NCBI GenBank assembly: GCA_900473805.1
Contig: UCMS01000030.1
Coordinates: 1 to 64,000 of the forward strand
Source of the DNA: Hyphomicrobiales bacterium
GTDB lineage: Bacteria > Pseudomonadota > Alphaproteobacteria > Rhizobiales > Rhizobiaceae
Reading direction: 5' to 3'
DNA length: 64,000 nt
Shown: positions 35,256-43,219 of the stretch, piece by piece
How the letters are laid out: every line of letters begins with the position of its first letter
Numbering within the stretch: position 1 is the stretch's first letter
Made by a program: the position numbers and the translations under genes
The notes under the pieces: generated by a model
Told to the model about the DNA's origin: nothing
The model's input: the letters and a program-made list of their open reading frames with translations, nothing else
The model's database searches: none

Positions 35256-36212
35256 ATGTCGATCTCAACCGTCCTGATCGATGACATCCGCGCAGAATCG
35301 CGAAAACTTGTGCGCGCCCTCGGCTTAATGGGCGGCGCCCTTGCCGGCACCGACCTGCCGCCATCCTCCGTGCATGCCCTGATCGAGATCGAATCGCAGC
35401 CGGGCCTCACGGCTGCCGCGCTCTGCGATCTGCTGCGTCTCGACAAGTCCAGTGTCAGCCGGCTGTTGCGCAAACTCGTGCTCTCGGGCGATCTGCGCGA
35501 AACCCCGGATCTCGCAGATGGCCGCAGCAAGCGGTTGGTATTGACGGAGGAGGGCAGCCGCCGCGTCGCAGCAATCCACGCCTTCGCGCGCGCCCAGGTG
35601 GCCGGCGCTCTCGACCGACTGGATCCGCAGCATCATCGCACCGTGCTCGATGGTCTGTCGTTCTACGCACAGGCGCTGGCACCGGGGCAGGGCGACGCCG
35701 ATCACCGCGTCGAGATCGTTGCCGGCTATCGTCCGGGTTTGATCGCTGGGGTCACCGGTCTGCACATCGACTACTACGCCCGCACCGCCGGCTTCGGCCG
35801 GTCGTTCGAGGCAGTCGTGGCCGGCGGCCTCTCGGATTTCTGCAACCGGCTCGAACATCCGCACAACGAAATCTGGACCGTCACGCGCGCCGACCGCATT
35901 CTTGGTTCGATTGCCATCGACGGCCAGGATCTCGGGTCCGGGTTGGCGCATCTCCGCTGGTTCATTCTCGACGACTGCCTCCGCGGCACCGGCTTTGGCC
36001 GCCGCTTGCTGGCTCAGGCGCTCGCCTTCGTCGATAGGTGCGGCTTCGGAGAAACGCATCTCTGGACCTTCGACGGACTGAGCGCCGCCCGCCATCTCTA
36101 CGAAGCGCATGGTTTCCGCCTCGCGGAGGAGCGTCACGGCGCGCAATGGGGCAGCGAGGTTCTGGAGCAAAGGTTTGTCAGGCTGGGGGCAGGGACGCCT
36201 TCGACAGCCTAG
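35256..36212 (+). CDS. MarR-GNAT fusion (HTH regulator plus acetyltransferase)
   Basis: 318 aa. Residues about 1-140 form a MarR winged helix (LTAAALCDLLRLDKSSVSRLLRKLVLSGDL, then DGRSKRLVLTEEGSRRVAAI). Residues about 150-315 form a GNAT domain with FILDDCLRGTGFGRRLLAQAL, the acetyl-CoA pyrophosphate loop, and AARHLYEAHGFRLAEE. Such fusions are known in actinobacteria and proteobacteria. It may sense and acetylate a toxin or drug. Start ATG at 35256 behind AAGGA. A perfect palindrome upstream suggests autoregulation. Confidence 0.92.
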   Translation: MSISTVLIDDIRAESRKLVRALGLMGGALAGTDLPPSSVHALIEIESQPGLTAAALCDLLRLDKSSVSRLLRKLVLSGDLRETPDLADGRSKRLVLTEEGSRRVAAIHAFARAQVAGALDRLDPQHHRTVLDGLSFYAQALAPGQGDADHRVEIVAGYRPGLIAGVTGLHIDYYARTAGFGRSFEAVVAGGLSDFCNRLEHPHNEIWTVTRADRILGSIAIDGQDLGSGLAHLRWFILDDCLRGTGFGRRLLAQALAFVDRCGFGETHLWTFDGLSAARHLYEAHGFRLAEERHGAQWGSEVLEQRFVRLGAGTPSTA

Positions 36213-36324
36213 ACCTGTTGCTTCGGGGGCTTCGGCAGCGGGGGCGGATCGCCGTCTGCCGTAGGTCGCGCTGACGACTTTCATCGTCAACGGGGCGCGG
36301 TTGCGGGGCGATCGAGCGCCCCCG

Positions 36325-36963
36325 TTACCCCCGATCCGCCGCAGCGAAATGCGCCATCTGGTCGGCATGCGCCTTTTGGAACGCAGGTCGCGCCACGGCA
36401 CGGGCGACATAGGCCCGGCAGGCGGGGTGGTCGGCGAGGCCACCCAGACGATCCACGAGCCTCAGCACATCCGCCATGGCAATGTCAGCTACGGAGAACG
36501 ACCCGGCCAGCCAGGCGCCGGGGCTGAGAACCGCCTCCATCCGCGAAAGCCGCGCCGTCAAAAATCCGGTGATCGAGGATGGGATGCCTCCTTCCGGCGG
36601 CGAAAACGTCAGGATCGACCACGGCAGGCTTGCCGCCTCGACGGAATTGAGCGCCGCAAACAACCACGCGGTCACCTTCGCCCGATCCGCCGGGGCGCTC
36701 GGCATCAACCGGTCGCTCTTCGTGCCGAGATGATGCAGGATGGCACCGCTCTCGAAGATCGATATGCCGTCGTCAAAGAGCCAGGGGACTTGTGCGAAGG
36801 GCTGGTGCGCGAGGTGTTGCGCATCGCGGTCGCGAAACGGGGTACTGGCCACTGTGTAGGGCAGACCGGCTTCCTCCAGCGCCCAGCGGACCCTGAGGTC
36901 ACGCACATAGCCGCGCGGCAGGTCCGGGACCCAGTCGTAAGTCGTCAGGGTGATCGCTGTCAT
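36325..36963 (-). CDS. glutathione S-transferase family protein
   Basis: 212 aa. The thioredoxin-fold N-terminus has RDLRVRWALEEAGLPY and FAQVPWLFDDGISIFESGAI (cis-Pro loop and Glu-Ser). The helical C-terminal domain has GSFSVADIAMADVLRLVDRL. It lies 66 bases downstream of the MarR gene on the same strand and is probably co-transcribed with it. This puts it in the MarR-controlled detoxification cluster of DUF899, DUF1579 and double VOC genes. It likely conjugates glutathione to electrophiles; substrate unknown. Confidence 0.9.
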   Translation of the reverse strand: MTAITLTTYDWVPDLPRGYVRDLRVRWALEEAGLPYTVASTPFRDRDAQHLAHQPFAQVPWLFDDGISIFESGAILHHLGTKSDRLMPSAPADRAKVTAWLFAALNSVEAASLPWSILTFSPPEGGIPSSITGFLTARLSRMEAVLSPGAWLAGSFSVADIAMADVLRLVDRLGGLADHPACRAYVARAVARPAFQKAHADQMAHFAAADRG

Positions 36964-37029
36964 GAGATCCTCTCTGGGCGCATCGCCCGGTTTCCTTGCG
37001 TCTCTCCCGTGCTGCCAGGCGGCGGGCGG

Positions 37030-37476
37030 TCAGGCACTCACCTCCAGCAGTCCGAGGCGCAGTACCTGCGGATCCCCTGTCATGCCCGCTTCTATCTCGC
37101 CATGGACGTGTTTCCAGATCGGCACGGCACTCGACAAGGCGGCAGCACCCGCAGCCGTCAGGCTCAGCCTCTTGCCCCGCTTGTCCTTCGGATCCGGTTC
37201 CGCCGTCACCCATCCTCGGGCGGCAAGCGGCTTCAGCGCGGCGGTCAAGGTGGTGCGATCCATGGCCAGAAGCCTGGCAACAGGGCCCATGCTCGGCGGT
37301 TCCGGCCGGTTCAGTGCCATCATCAGGGAAAACTGCTGGTTCGTCAGGCCGGTGGGCTTCAGGGCCGCGTCGAAGCGGCGCGCCAGCGCCCGCGCCGCCC
37401 GCTGGGCATGCAGGCACAGGCACGTATCGCGCACGTGAAGGGTGGTGGAGTAGGGAATCAGTGGCCCATTTGACAT
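37030..37476 (-). CDS. MarR-family regulator of the detoxification cluster
   Basis: 148 aa. The HTH is in GPVARLLAMDRTTLTAALKPLAARGWVTAEPDPKDKRGKRLSLT. The N-terminal CLCLHAQRAARAL has two Cys, so it may be a thiol redox sensor like OhrR/DUF24-style regulators. The ATG at 37476 has no Shine-Dalgarno, and transcription may start close to it (leaderless). It is divergent from the DUF899 gene with 50 bases between and a perfect palindrome in the gap. Confidence 0.9.
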   Translation of the reverse strand: MSNGPLIPYSTTLHVRDTCLCLHAQRAARALARRFDAALKPTGLTNQQFSLMMALNRPEPPSMGPVARLLAMDRTTLTAALKPLAARGWVTAEPDPKDKRGKRLSLTAAGAAALSSAVPIWKHVHGEIEAGMTGDPQVLRLGLLEVSA

Positions 37477-37487
37477 GGGGTAAATAT

Positions 37488-37499
37488 GTTGATATCAAC
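37488..37499. promoter_or_regulatory. candidate MarR operator of the detoxification cluster
   Basis: GTTGATATCAAC is a 12-base perfect palindrome, flanked by an outer TGACAT (37471-37476) and ATGTCA (37504-37509) pair. It fills the 50-base gap between the divergent MarR and DUF899 genes. Confidence 0.65.
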
Positions 37500-37526
37500 C
37501 TATATGTCAAGAGGAGGATCAGAAAA

Positions 37527-38258
37527 ATGGAATATTCCGTTGTTTCGCGGGAGGAGTGGCTCGAGGCCCGCAAGGCCTTACTGGCAAAGGAGAAGGAACT
37601 CACCCGCCAGCGTGATCGCGTCAATGCCGAGCGCCTGGCGCTCCCCTGGGTGCGGGTGGAGAAGGAGTATCGCTTCCGGTCTCCGCAGGGCGAAGTCTCG
37701 CTTGCCGATCTCTTCGATGGCCGCAGCCAGCTGATGATCAACCATTTCATGTTCCATCCCGACTGGGACGCCGGCTGCGAGGGCTGCTCCTTTTTCGCCG
37801 ATCATATCGACGGCATGCTGCCACATCTGAACAATCACGACGTCACCTTCGTCACCGTGTCCCGCGCGCCGCTTGAGAAGATCGAAGCCTATAAGCGCCG
37901 GATGAACTGGCACTTCCCCTGGGTTTCGTCCGCAGGCAGCGATTTCAACTATGACTTCCACGTCTCCTTCACGAAAGAGCAGCTCGCCTCTGGTTCGGTG
38001 AACTACAATTTCCGCCAGACCCCGAGCGAACAGGCCTTCGACGAGCTTCCCGGCCTGTCGGCCTTCTACCGCAACGACAAGGGCGAGATCTTTCACACCT
38101 ATTCCCAATATGCGCGTGGCGGCGAGGAGGCGCTCGGCACCCTGATGATCCTCGACCACGCGCCGCTTGGACGCAACGAGACCGGCACCTTGAGTTTCGT
38201 CAAGCGCAAGGACGAATATGCACCAAAGGCCGCGGAAAAATCCGGTTGCTGCCACTAA
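37527..38258 (+). CDS. DUF899 protein (thioredoxin-like)
   Basis: 243 aa. Hallmarks of DUF899: the opening VSREEWLEARKALLAKEKELTRQ, the RVEKEYRF block, LMINHFMFHPDWDAGCEGCSFFADHIDG (a CxxC pair in the thioredoxin-like position) and HTYSQYARGGEEALG. The CEGC pair suggests a thiol-disulfide or peroxidase-like activity, not proven. The start is ATG at 37527 with AGGAGG just upstream. It is first in the operon DUF899-DUF1579-VOC, divergent from the MarR gene. Confidence 0.9.
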   Translation: MEYSVVSREEWLEARKALLAKEKELTRQRDRVNAERLALPWVRVEKEYRFRSPQGEVSLADLFDGRSQLMINHFMFHPDWDAGCEGCSFFADHIDGMLPHLNNHDVTFVTVSRAPLEKIEAYKRRMNWHFPWVSSAGSDFNYDFHVSFTKEQLASGSVNYNFRQTPSEQAFDELPGLSAFYRNDKGEIFHTYSQYARGGEEALGTLMILDHAPLGRNETGTLSFVKRKDEYAPKAAEKSGCCH

Positions 38259-38275
38259 CGTAGGGAGGACAAACC

Positions 38276-38761
38276 ATGGAATTTCCGAAGCCTACGGAGC
38301 ATCATCGCGTGCTCGATCGTCTCGTCGGCGAATGGCTTTATATCACCTCGACGGGCATGGAGGGCTATGATCCAGAGGATCCCCTCAAGCGCTGGACCGA
38401 GACGGTCCGCTCCGTCGGCGGCCTCTGGGTCGTCGCCGAAGGGCAGGGGGGCATGGGGGACGACACGGCCACCATGATCATGACCCTCGGTTACGACCCG
38501 CGCCTTGGCCACTACGTCGGCAGCTGGATCGGCTCGATGATGGACAAGTTCTGGGTCTACAAGGGCTGGCTGGAGGACGACGGCCAGACCCTCGTTCTGG
38601 AGGCCGAAGGCCCGAGCATGCAGGATCCGTCCCGCACCGAGCTTTACCGCGATGTCATCCACTTCATCGATGATGACAGGAGAACGTTCTCCGGCAGCGT
38701 CCGCCAGCCGGACGGCACGTTCAAGACCTTCATGAGCAGCGAAGCAAAACGCATCGGCTGA
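38276..38761 (+). CDS. DUF1579 protein
   Basis: 161 aa. The family opening (EHHRVLDRLVGEWLY), the TVRSVGGLWVVAEGQG and YDPRLGHYVGSWIGSMM blocks match DUF1579. It has a lipocalin-like beta barrel, probably a small-molecule binder. It is 17 bases behind DUF899. Its stop overlaps possible starts of the next VOC frame, so it is in the middle of a tight operon. Function unknown. Confidence 0.87.
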   Translation: MEFPKPTEHHRVLDRLVGEWLYITSTGMEGYDPEDPLKRWTETVRSVGGLWVVAEGQGGMGDDTATMIMTLGYDPRLGHYVGSWIGSMMDKFWVYKGWLEDDGQTLVLEAEGPSMQDPSRTELYRDVIHFIDDDRRTFSGSVRQPDGTFKTFMSSEAKRIG

Positions 38762-38793
38762 TGCCCGGCAGGATGAAACGAGAGGGACTGCAT

Positions 38794-39570
38794 ATGCATG
38801 GCACATTCATCTGGCATGAACTGATGACACCCGATCCGGCTGCGGCCAAGGCCTTTTATGGCCCGCTGCTCGGCTGGGAGCCGACCGACATGGAGATGCC
38901 GGGCTTCACCTACACCACCTTTGCCGTTCCGGGCTTCCCCTCCGGTGTGGCGGGCATGATGGAACTGACATCCGAAATGGCTGCGGGAGGCCTGCCACCC
39001 AATTGGACCGGTTACATCGCCGTCGATGACGTCGACCAGACGGCTGCCCAATACGAAGCCGAAGGCGGCGCGATCCACCGCGCACCGGAGGATATCCCCG
39101 GCATCGGACGTTTCGCCGTGGTCGCCGATCCCCAGGGCGCGGTCGTCTGCATCATGACACCGCAAATGCCGGATGGCGAAACCGGCAGCTGGCCGACCCC
39201 CGGCAGCACCGGAACCGTCGGCTGGAACGAGCTGATGGCCGGTGACTGGGAAAAAGTCTGGGACTTCTACGCCGCCCGCTTCGGCTGGGAAAAGGACATG
39301 GCCGTCGACATGGATGCCTTGGGCATCTATCAGACCTTCAAGCTGGGGGACCGCGGCATCGGCGGCATGATGACCAAACGCCCGGAAATGCCCATGCCCT
39401 ATTGGGGCTTCTATTTCATCGTGCCGGCCATCGATGCGGCGATCGAAAAGATGAAGTCGCTCGGTGGTGAACTCCTGATGGGTCCGCATCAGGTCCCCGG
39501 CGGCTCCTGGATCGCCGCCTGCCAGGACACTCAGGGTGCCTATTTCAACCTGACCTCCGCCACGCGGTAA
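38794..39570 (+). CDS. two-domain VOC protein
   Basis: 258 aa with two tandem vicinal oxygen chelate modules (about residues 1-120 and 130-258). First module opens GTFIWHELMTPDPAAAKAFY, second has GWNELMAGDWEKVWDFYAARFGWE. It ends DTQGAYFNL, the family closing strand. It resembles the CFP-30B-like glyoxalase proteins. Both Glu and His ligand positions exist but cannot be assigned reliably. The start ATG 38794 follows GAGGGA; upstream in-frame starts overlap the DUF1579 stop. Last gene of the operon. Confidence 0.87.
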   Translation: MHGTFIWHELMTPDPAAAKAFYGPLLGWEPTDMEMPGFTYTTFAVPGFPSGVAGMMELTSEMAAGGLPPNWTGYIAVDDVDQTAAQYEAEGGAIHRAPEDIPGIGRFAVVADPQGAVVCIMTPQMPDGETGSWPTPGSTGTVGWNELMAGDWEKVWDFYAARFGWEKDMAVDMDALGIYQTFKLGDRGIGGMMTKRPEMPMPYWGFYFIVPAIDAAIEKMKSLGGELLMGPHQVPGGSWIAACQDTQGAYFNLTSATR

Positions 39571-39684
39571 CGCGCATCATCAGGCCTTGCCGATCACGCA
39601 ACCGTGGTCGGTAGCCTTGATCCACGACATCTCCTGCGCGCGTAAGGGGAACGTGTTTCCCACGACACCGGGCAGGATATCTCT

Positions 39685-40245
39685 ATGCTTCTACGCCGCC
39701 ACGTCCTCGCCATTGCCGCCCTGGCGCTCGCCACTCGGGCGCACGCGGCCACGAGTCCCTGGAGCGCCTTGCGCGACGGGCAGGCGATGGTCCTTCTCCG
39801 TCATGCCTCGGCGCCTGGAGCCGGGGATCCGCCAGGCTTCCGCCTGGGCGCCTGTGACACGCAACGAAACCTGTCGGAGGAAGGCCGGGCGCAAGCGCGC
39901 CGGATCGGCGATCTGTTTCGGCAAAACGGTGTCACTGCGGCGCGGATCTATTCCAGCCAGTGGTGTCGATGTCTCGATACCGCGACCGGGCTGGCGCTGG
40001 GACAAGTGATGGAGCAGCCCTTGCTCAACTCCTTTTTCGGCGCCCCGGAAGACGGTCGCGAGCAGACGATGCAACTGCGCGACTGGCTGACCAGTCTGCC
40101 GACCACGGCGCCGTTGGTGCTCGTCACCCACCAGGTGAACGTGACCGGCCTGACCGCGGTCGTCCCGCAAAGTGGCGAACTGGTCTTCGTGTCGCTCGAT
40201 TCGGCCGGGGGCGTAACAGTCATCGGCAGAGAGTCCACGACTTGA
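39685..40245 (+). CDS. periplasmic histidine phosphatase family protein
   Basis: 186 aa. A signal peptide (HVLAIAALALATRAHA) is followed by a histidine phosphatase domain. The catalytic motif is LLRHASAP (LRHA for RHG), with the second Arg in IYSSQWCRCLDTA and the second His in VLVTHQVNVTGL. These match the branch 1 exported phosphatases. The start has AGGA eight bases upstream. Substrate unknown; monocistronic. Confidence 0.85.
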   Translation: MLLRRHVLAIAALALATRAHAATSPWSALRDGQAMVLLRHASAPGAGDPPGFRLGACDTQRNLSEEGRAQARRIGDLFRQNGVTAARIYSSQWCRCLDTATGLALGQVMEQPLLNSFFGAPEDGREQTMQLRDWLTSLPTTAPLVLVTHQVNVTGLTAVVPQSGELVFVSLDSAGGVTVIGRESTT

Positions 40246-40393
40246 AGATCAAGTGAGGTGGGGCCGCGCAGAAGCAACAGCGCAGAGCGCGCGGCAATGC
40301 AGCGTTGGGGCAGCGTTGGGTCGGCCGGCATGGATCGGAGGTGCGCGACGGCCTCCGTCGCATGGTCAGGCTTGGATACCCTTGGCGAAGCGC

Positions 40394-40624
40394 TCATCCG
40401 CGCTTGACGGCAGCCTTCTTCACGGCGCGCTTCTTCGGCGCCGGGGCGTTCTCGGCTTCGAGTGCCTCGCGCTCCATTCTAAGAGCCCGGAGCGCTTCGG
40501 TCTTCTTTTCGCGCGCCACGGCTTCAGCCTCGATCAGCGAACGGGCGACGCTGTCGGTTGTCGCGGCCTTGTCCTGCGGCGAAACCTTCTCGGGCTTGAA
40601 AAACGTATCTTTGGTGGCGGTCAT
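40394..40624 (-). CDS. small basic-tailed cytosolic protein of unknown function
   Basis: 76 aa. The N-terminus TATKDTFFKPEKVSPQDKA is followed by a long charged helix (Ala, Glu, Arg rich) and a Lys-rich tail (KKRAVKKAAVKRG) like a nucleic-acid-binding tail. The ATG at 40624 has AGGAAGAACAGGAC upstream. It lies 120 bases downstream of rpsU on the same strand. No family recognised; may bind RNA or DNA by its tail. Confidence 0.7.
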   Translation of the reverse strand: MTATKDTFFKPEKVSPQDKAATTDSVARSLIEAEAVAREKKTEALRALRMEREALEAENAPAPKKRAVKKAAVKRG

Positions 40625-40743
40625 GTCCTGTTCTTCCTGCAGCCGTGTGCATAGCGGCCATCCGGCGATGGCATGCCCCGACAAGACGGATCAGGGGCGG
40701 GAATGACCCGCGCGCCCGAGGGCGCACGGATGAATTGGAAAGC

Positions 40744-40989
40744 TTAACGAGCGCCGCCGCGCATGACGGCCTTCTTCGGGGCCGGCAGCAGGCCTTCGCG
40801 CTGCATCTTCTTGCGCGCCAGCTTGCGCTGACGGCGAACGGCTTCCGCCTTTTCGCGAACGCGCTTTTCCGACGGCTTTTCGAATGCGCTGCGCGCCTTC
40901 ATTTCGCGGAACAGGCCTTCGCGCTGCATCTTCTTCTTCAGCACGCGGAGTGCCTGGTCGACATTGTTGTCACGAACGAGAACTTGCAC
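40744..40989 (-). CDS. rpsU: 30S ribosomal protein S21
   Basis: 81 aa. The opening [20 protein letters not shown] and [39 protein letters not shown] are the S21 core, with a short Lys/Arg-rich tail. S21 binds the small subunit near the anti-Shine-Dalgarno sequence. The start is GTG at 40989 with AAAGGAAAC upstream. It is separated from cspA by a terminator at 41141-41167, so it has its own promoter. A five-bp hairpin (41004-41018) lies in its leader. Confidence 0.96.
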   Translation of the reverse strand: MQVLVRDNNVDQALRVLKKKMQREGLFREMKARSAFEKPSEKRVREKAEAVRRQRKLARKKMQREGLLPAPKKAVMRGGAR

Positions 40990-41140
40990 GATCGTTTCCT
41001 TTCCGGGCTTGGGGCCCGATTTATCTCGAGTTTCGGAGGAGGGGTACGAAAGGCAAACGCGCCAGGCCCCGGCGAAGATCCCGAAAAAATCGGGAGGAAT
41101 GGGCTGCTCGACGACCTTCAGCGAGGCCATCGACAAAACA

Positions 41141-41167
41141 AAAAAGGTCGGGCAACACCCGACCTTT
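41141..41167 (-). terminator. rho-independent terminator of cspA
   Basis: A 10-bp stem AAAGGTCGGG (41143-41152) and CCCGACCTTT (41158-41167), loop CAACA. On the minus strand it ends in a long T-run, so it stops cspA before rpsU. Confidence 0.85.
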
Positions 41168-41227
41168 CCTCGTCACTCAACCCCGACCACCGACTGAAAG
41201 ACGGTTCCAGAGACGAGCGACAAATCC

Positions 41228-41437
41228 TTAAGCTGCGCGCAGGTTGTCGGCCGAGCTCTTGCCCGAACGCTTGTCCTGAACCAGATCGTAAGAGATCTTC
41301 TGGCCTTCGACCAGATCGCGCATGCCGGCGCGCTGAACTGCGGAGATGTGGACGAACACGTCGGCAGAGCCTTCATCCGGCTGGATGAAACCAAAACCCT
41401 TGGTGCTGTTGAACCACTTGACGGTACCTGTGTTCAT
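41228..41437 (-). CDS. cspA: cold shock protein
   Basis: 69 aa, the normal size. RNP1-like KGFGFIQPD and RNP2-like VFVHISAV are both visible in the five-stranded barrel with surface aromatics, opening [15 protein letters not shown]. It binds single-stranded RNA and DNA as a chaperone in the cytosol. The leader hairpin directly before the start holds the Shine-Dalgarno sequence in its loop, so translation is probably temperature or structure sensitive. A terminator lies 60 bases downstream. Confidence 0.96.
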   Translation of the reverse strand: MNTGTVKWFNSTKGFGFIQPDEGSADVFVHISAVQRAGMRDLVEGQKISYDLVQDKRSGKSSADNLRAA

Positions 41438-41458
41438 AACGATTTCCTTTCAATCGTT
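41438..41458 (-). promoter_or_regulatory. cspA leader hairpin with the Shine-Dalgarno in its loop
   Basis: In the mRNA, AACGAUU and AAUCGUU form a perfect seven-bp stem with loop GAAAGGA and directly abut the AUG. The loop contains the AAGGA ribosome binding site. The stem is AU-rich and would open easily. This is a structural switch candidate for temperature control of translation. Confidence 0.65.
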
Positions 41459-41929
41459 GGGCTTGCCGGCGAGACATTCGACCGGCGGTATATCGACGTT
41501 GAAGGAAATCTGGCGTGCGCTTGAGGCGCGTAGACAAAGTCACTCGCAATCTTCGATGCCAGCAATATAGGGACTAAGCCCCGTGGTGACAAGCGGAAAT
41601 CCGCCACCGGCCGGTTCTCCGATCCGGCAGTCACGGAAAGGGTGCAGCCAATCGGCCGGTTATCAGGGCTTTACCGTTGATACGCCAGCACAATGAGCCT
41701 GCCGCGCAAAGTCGGTTGCGCCCATGATATGCGCCTCACCCGCAGGTTTCTGCGAGATATGTCTTTTCTTCACCTTATCGCGATAACTTTGCAAATACTG
41801 TGAGTCTCTACAAAAAGAGTACGACGATTCTTCACACACACCTGCTATGAAGCCGCCTGCGCACGCGTCTGGAGGCCGAAGGGCCGCAGGCGGCTGCGCT
41901 GGACCATCTCTCACCAACGGGCACATCCG
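41459..41929. other. long leader/promoter region between cspA and a secreted protein
   Basis: About 470 bases between divergent genes. The part near cspA is probably its long untranslated leader, typical for cold shock genes. No reading frame has support. The AT-rich run at 41760-41830 is the likely promoter area. Confidence 0.55.
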
Positions 41930-42421
41930 ATGAACAAGTTTCTTGCCACAACGGCAATCATCCTCCTGACGGCCGGCACCTCGCTCGCCGGCACCTTTAC
42001 CTTCCCTTCGGACGAGCCGGCCGCCACCGTCGAAATCCCGGATGACTGGCAGCCGACCGAGACCGATTACGGCGTCGAAGGCAACTCGCCCGACAACGGC
42101 ACCTACATCTCCTTCGACGTCGCCGGCGCCGAAGACATGGAGAAGGTCATCAGCGACGTCTTCGCGTTTCTCGAAGAAAACGGCGTGACCCCGGACCCGG
42201 CCAGCCAGACCGAAGCGAAGGGTGAGCAGAACGGCATGCCCTACGAGACCCTGTCCTGGAAGGGCACGGACAAGGAAGGTCCGGTCACCATCGGCGTGGG
42301 CATCGTAACCCTCTCGCCCGAGAAGATCGCGATCGTCACCTACTGGGCCTCGGCCGAGACCGAAGAAAAGAACATCCCGGAAGTCAACAAGATCCTGTCC
42401 TCGATCAAGCCCGCCGGCTGA
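41930..42421 (+). CDS. secreted or periplasmic protein of unknown function
   Basis: 163 aa. A signal peptide (KFLATTAIILLTAGTSLAG) is followed by an acidic mature protein with alternating beta strands (TFTFPSDEPAATVEIPDDW, then IAIVTYWASAETEEKNIPEVNKIL). No Cys. The mature part is probably a small beta-rich, alpha/beta fold resembling PsbP- or lipoprotein-like domains. It is convergent with a two-component operon, with a strong hairpin between. Monocistronic; function unknown. Confidence 0.78.
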   Translation: MNKFLATTAIILLTAGTSLAGTFTFPSDEPAATVEIPDDWQPTETDYGVEGNSPDNGTYISFDVAGAEDMEKVISDVFAFLEENGVTPDPASQTEAKGEQNGMPYETLSWKGTDKEGPVTIGVGIVTLSPEKIAIVTYWASAETEEKNIPEVNKILSSIKPAG

Positions 42422-42478
42422 TCGACAGGTATTTGCACGTGGCGAAGGCGACGTGCAGTGTGTTGTGACCAATCTGCT

Positions 42479-42503
42479 CGCCCCGCGTCGTCGACGCGGG
42501 GCG
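42479..42503. terminator. bidirectional hairpin between convergent genes
   Basis: A 25-base perfect palindrome centred on 42491 (arms of 12 bases ending in CGCCCCGCGTCG). Strong stem of 11 bp with a three-base loop and a short T-run on the plus side. It sits between the secreted protein gene and the response regulator. Confidence 0.75.
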
Positions 42504-42511
42504 TTTGCGTC

Positions 42512-43219
42512 TCAGGCGGCGGTCGACAGAACCGGCGCCGTAAAGGCATAACCGCGGCCATAGATCATCTTGACGGGCAGCGCCCGCCCGCAATCCGTCT
42601 GCACCTTGCGCCGGAGCCGGCTGACGATCGAATCGAGATGGCGGCTGTCCCAGTGCTGGATGGGCCTTGCGATCTGCCGCACGAGCTCGTCGCGCGAAAT
42701 CGGTTCTCCCGCATGTCTCAACACCAGGTCCAGAAAGGCGAATTCCGTCGCCGTCAGGCGGGTGGCGCGTCCTCCGGGCGCGGTGAGCCGCCAGTCCTGG
42801 CGGTCCAGCGCCCAGGCGTCTTGCCGCTCTGGTGGTTCGGCGCCTTGGCCCGGTGCTGCCGAGAGCCGGCGGGCAAGGCTGAGAACCGCCGCCTCGATCT
42901 CCCGCAGCGTTGCCTGCTTCATCAGATAGATGTCGGCGCCGGCTTCGAAACCCCGAATCCGGTCCTCGGGCTCTGCGAGCGCCGTCAGCATGATAATGCC
43001 GAAATCACCAGTCCGACGTATTTCCTCCGCCAGCTCGAACCCGTCCGCATCCGGCAACCCCACATCGAGGATGACGATCCGCGGCGGATCTGTCGCGACG
43101 GCATTCCGAAAGGCTGCCCCATTGCCGACGCCGCGCGCCTGCAGTCCCTTCAGGGTGAGGTAGTCGACGAGATCGGCACGCAGCGATGGCTCGTCTTCCA
43201 CGACGAGAATGGAAATCAT
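42512..43219 (-). CDS. OmpR-family response regulator
   Basis: 235 aa. The receiver has VVEDEPS, phospho-Asp52 in IVILDVGLPDADG, and Lys in LMKQATLREIEA (KQ instead of KP). The winged helix has LTATEFAFLDLVLRHAGEPISRDELV and SIVSRLRRKVQ. It is second in an operon after the histidine kinase: the kinase stop overlaps this start by four bases (ATGA, 43216-43219). The two lie divergent from an autotransporter gene that may be a target. Confidence 0.93.
   Translation of the reverse strand: MISILVVEDEPSLRADLVDYLTLKGLQARGVGNGAAFRNAVATDPPRIVILDVGLPDADGFELAEEIRRTGDFGIIMLTALAEPEDRIRGFEAGADIYLMKQATLREIEAAVLSLARRLSAAPGQGAEPPERQDAWALDRQDWRLTAPGGRATRLTATEFAFLDLVLRHAGEPISRDELVRQIARPIQHWDSRHLDSIVSRLRRKVQTDCGRALPVKMIYGRGYAFTAPVLSTAA

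Noticed and set aside
36272..36289. TGACGA-N6-TCGTCA near the end of the MarR-GNAT gene
   Set aside because: Lies between convergent genes, lacks a T-run and has no regulator context, so no call was made.
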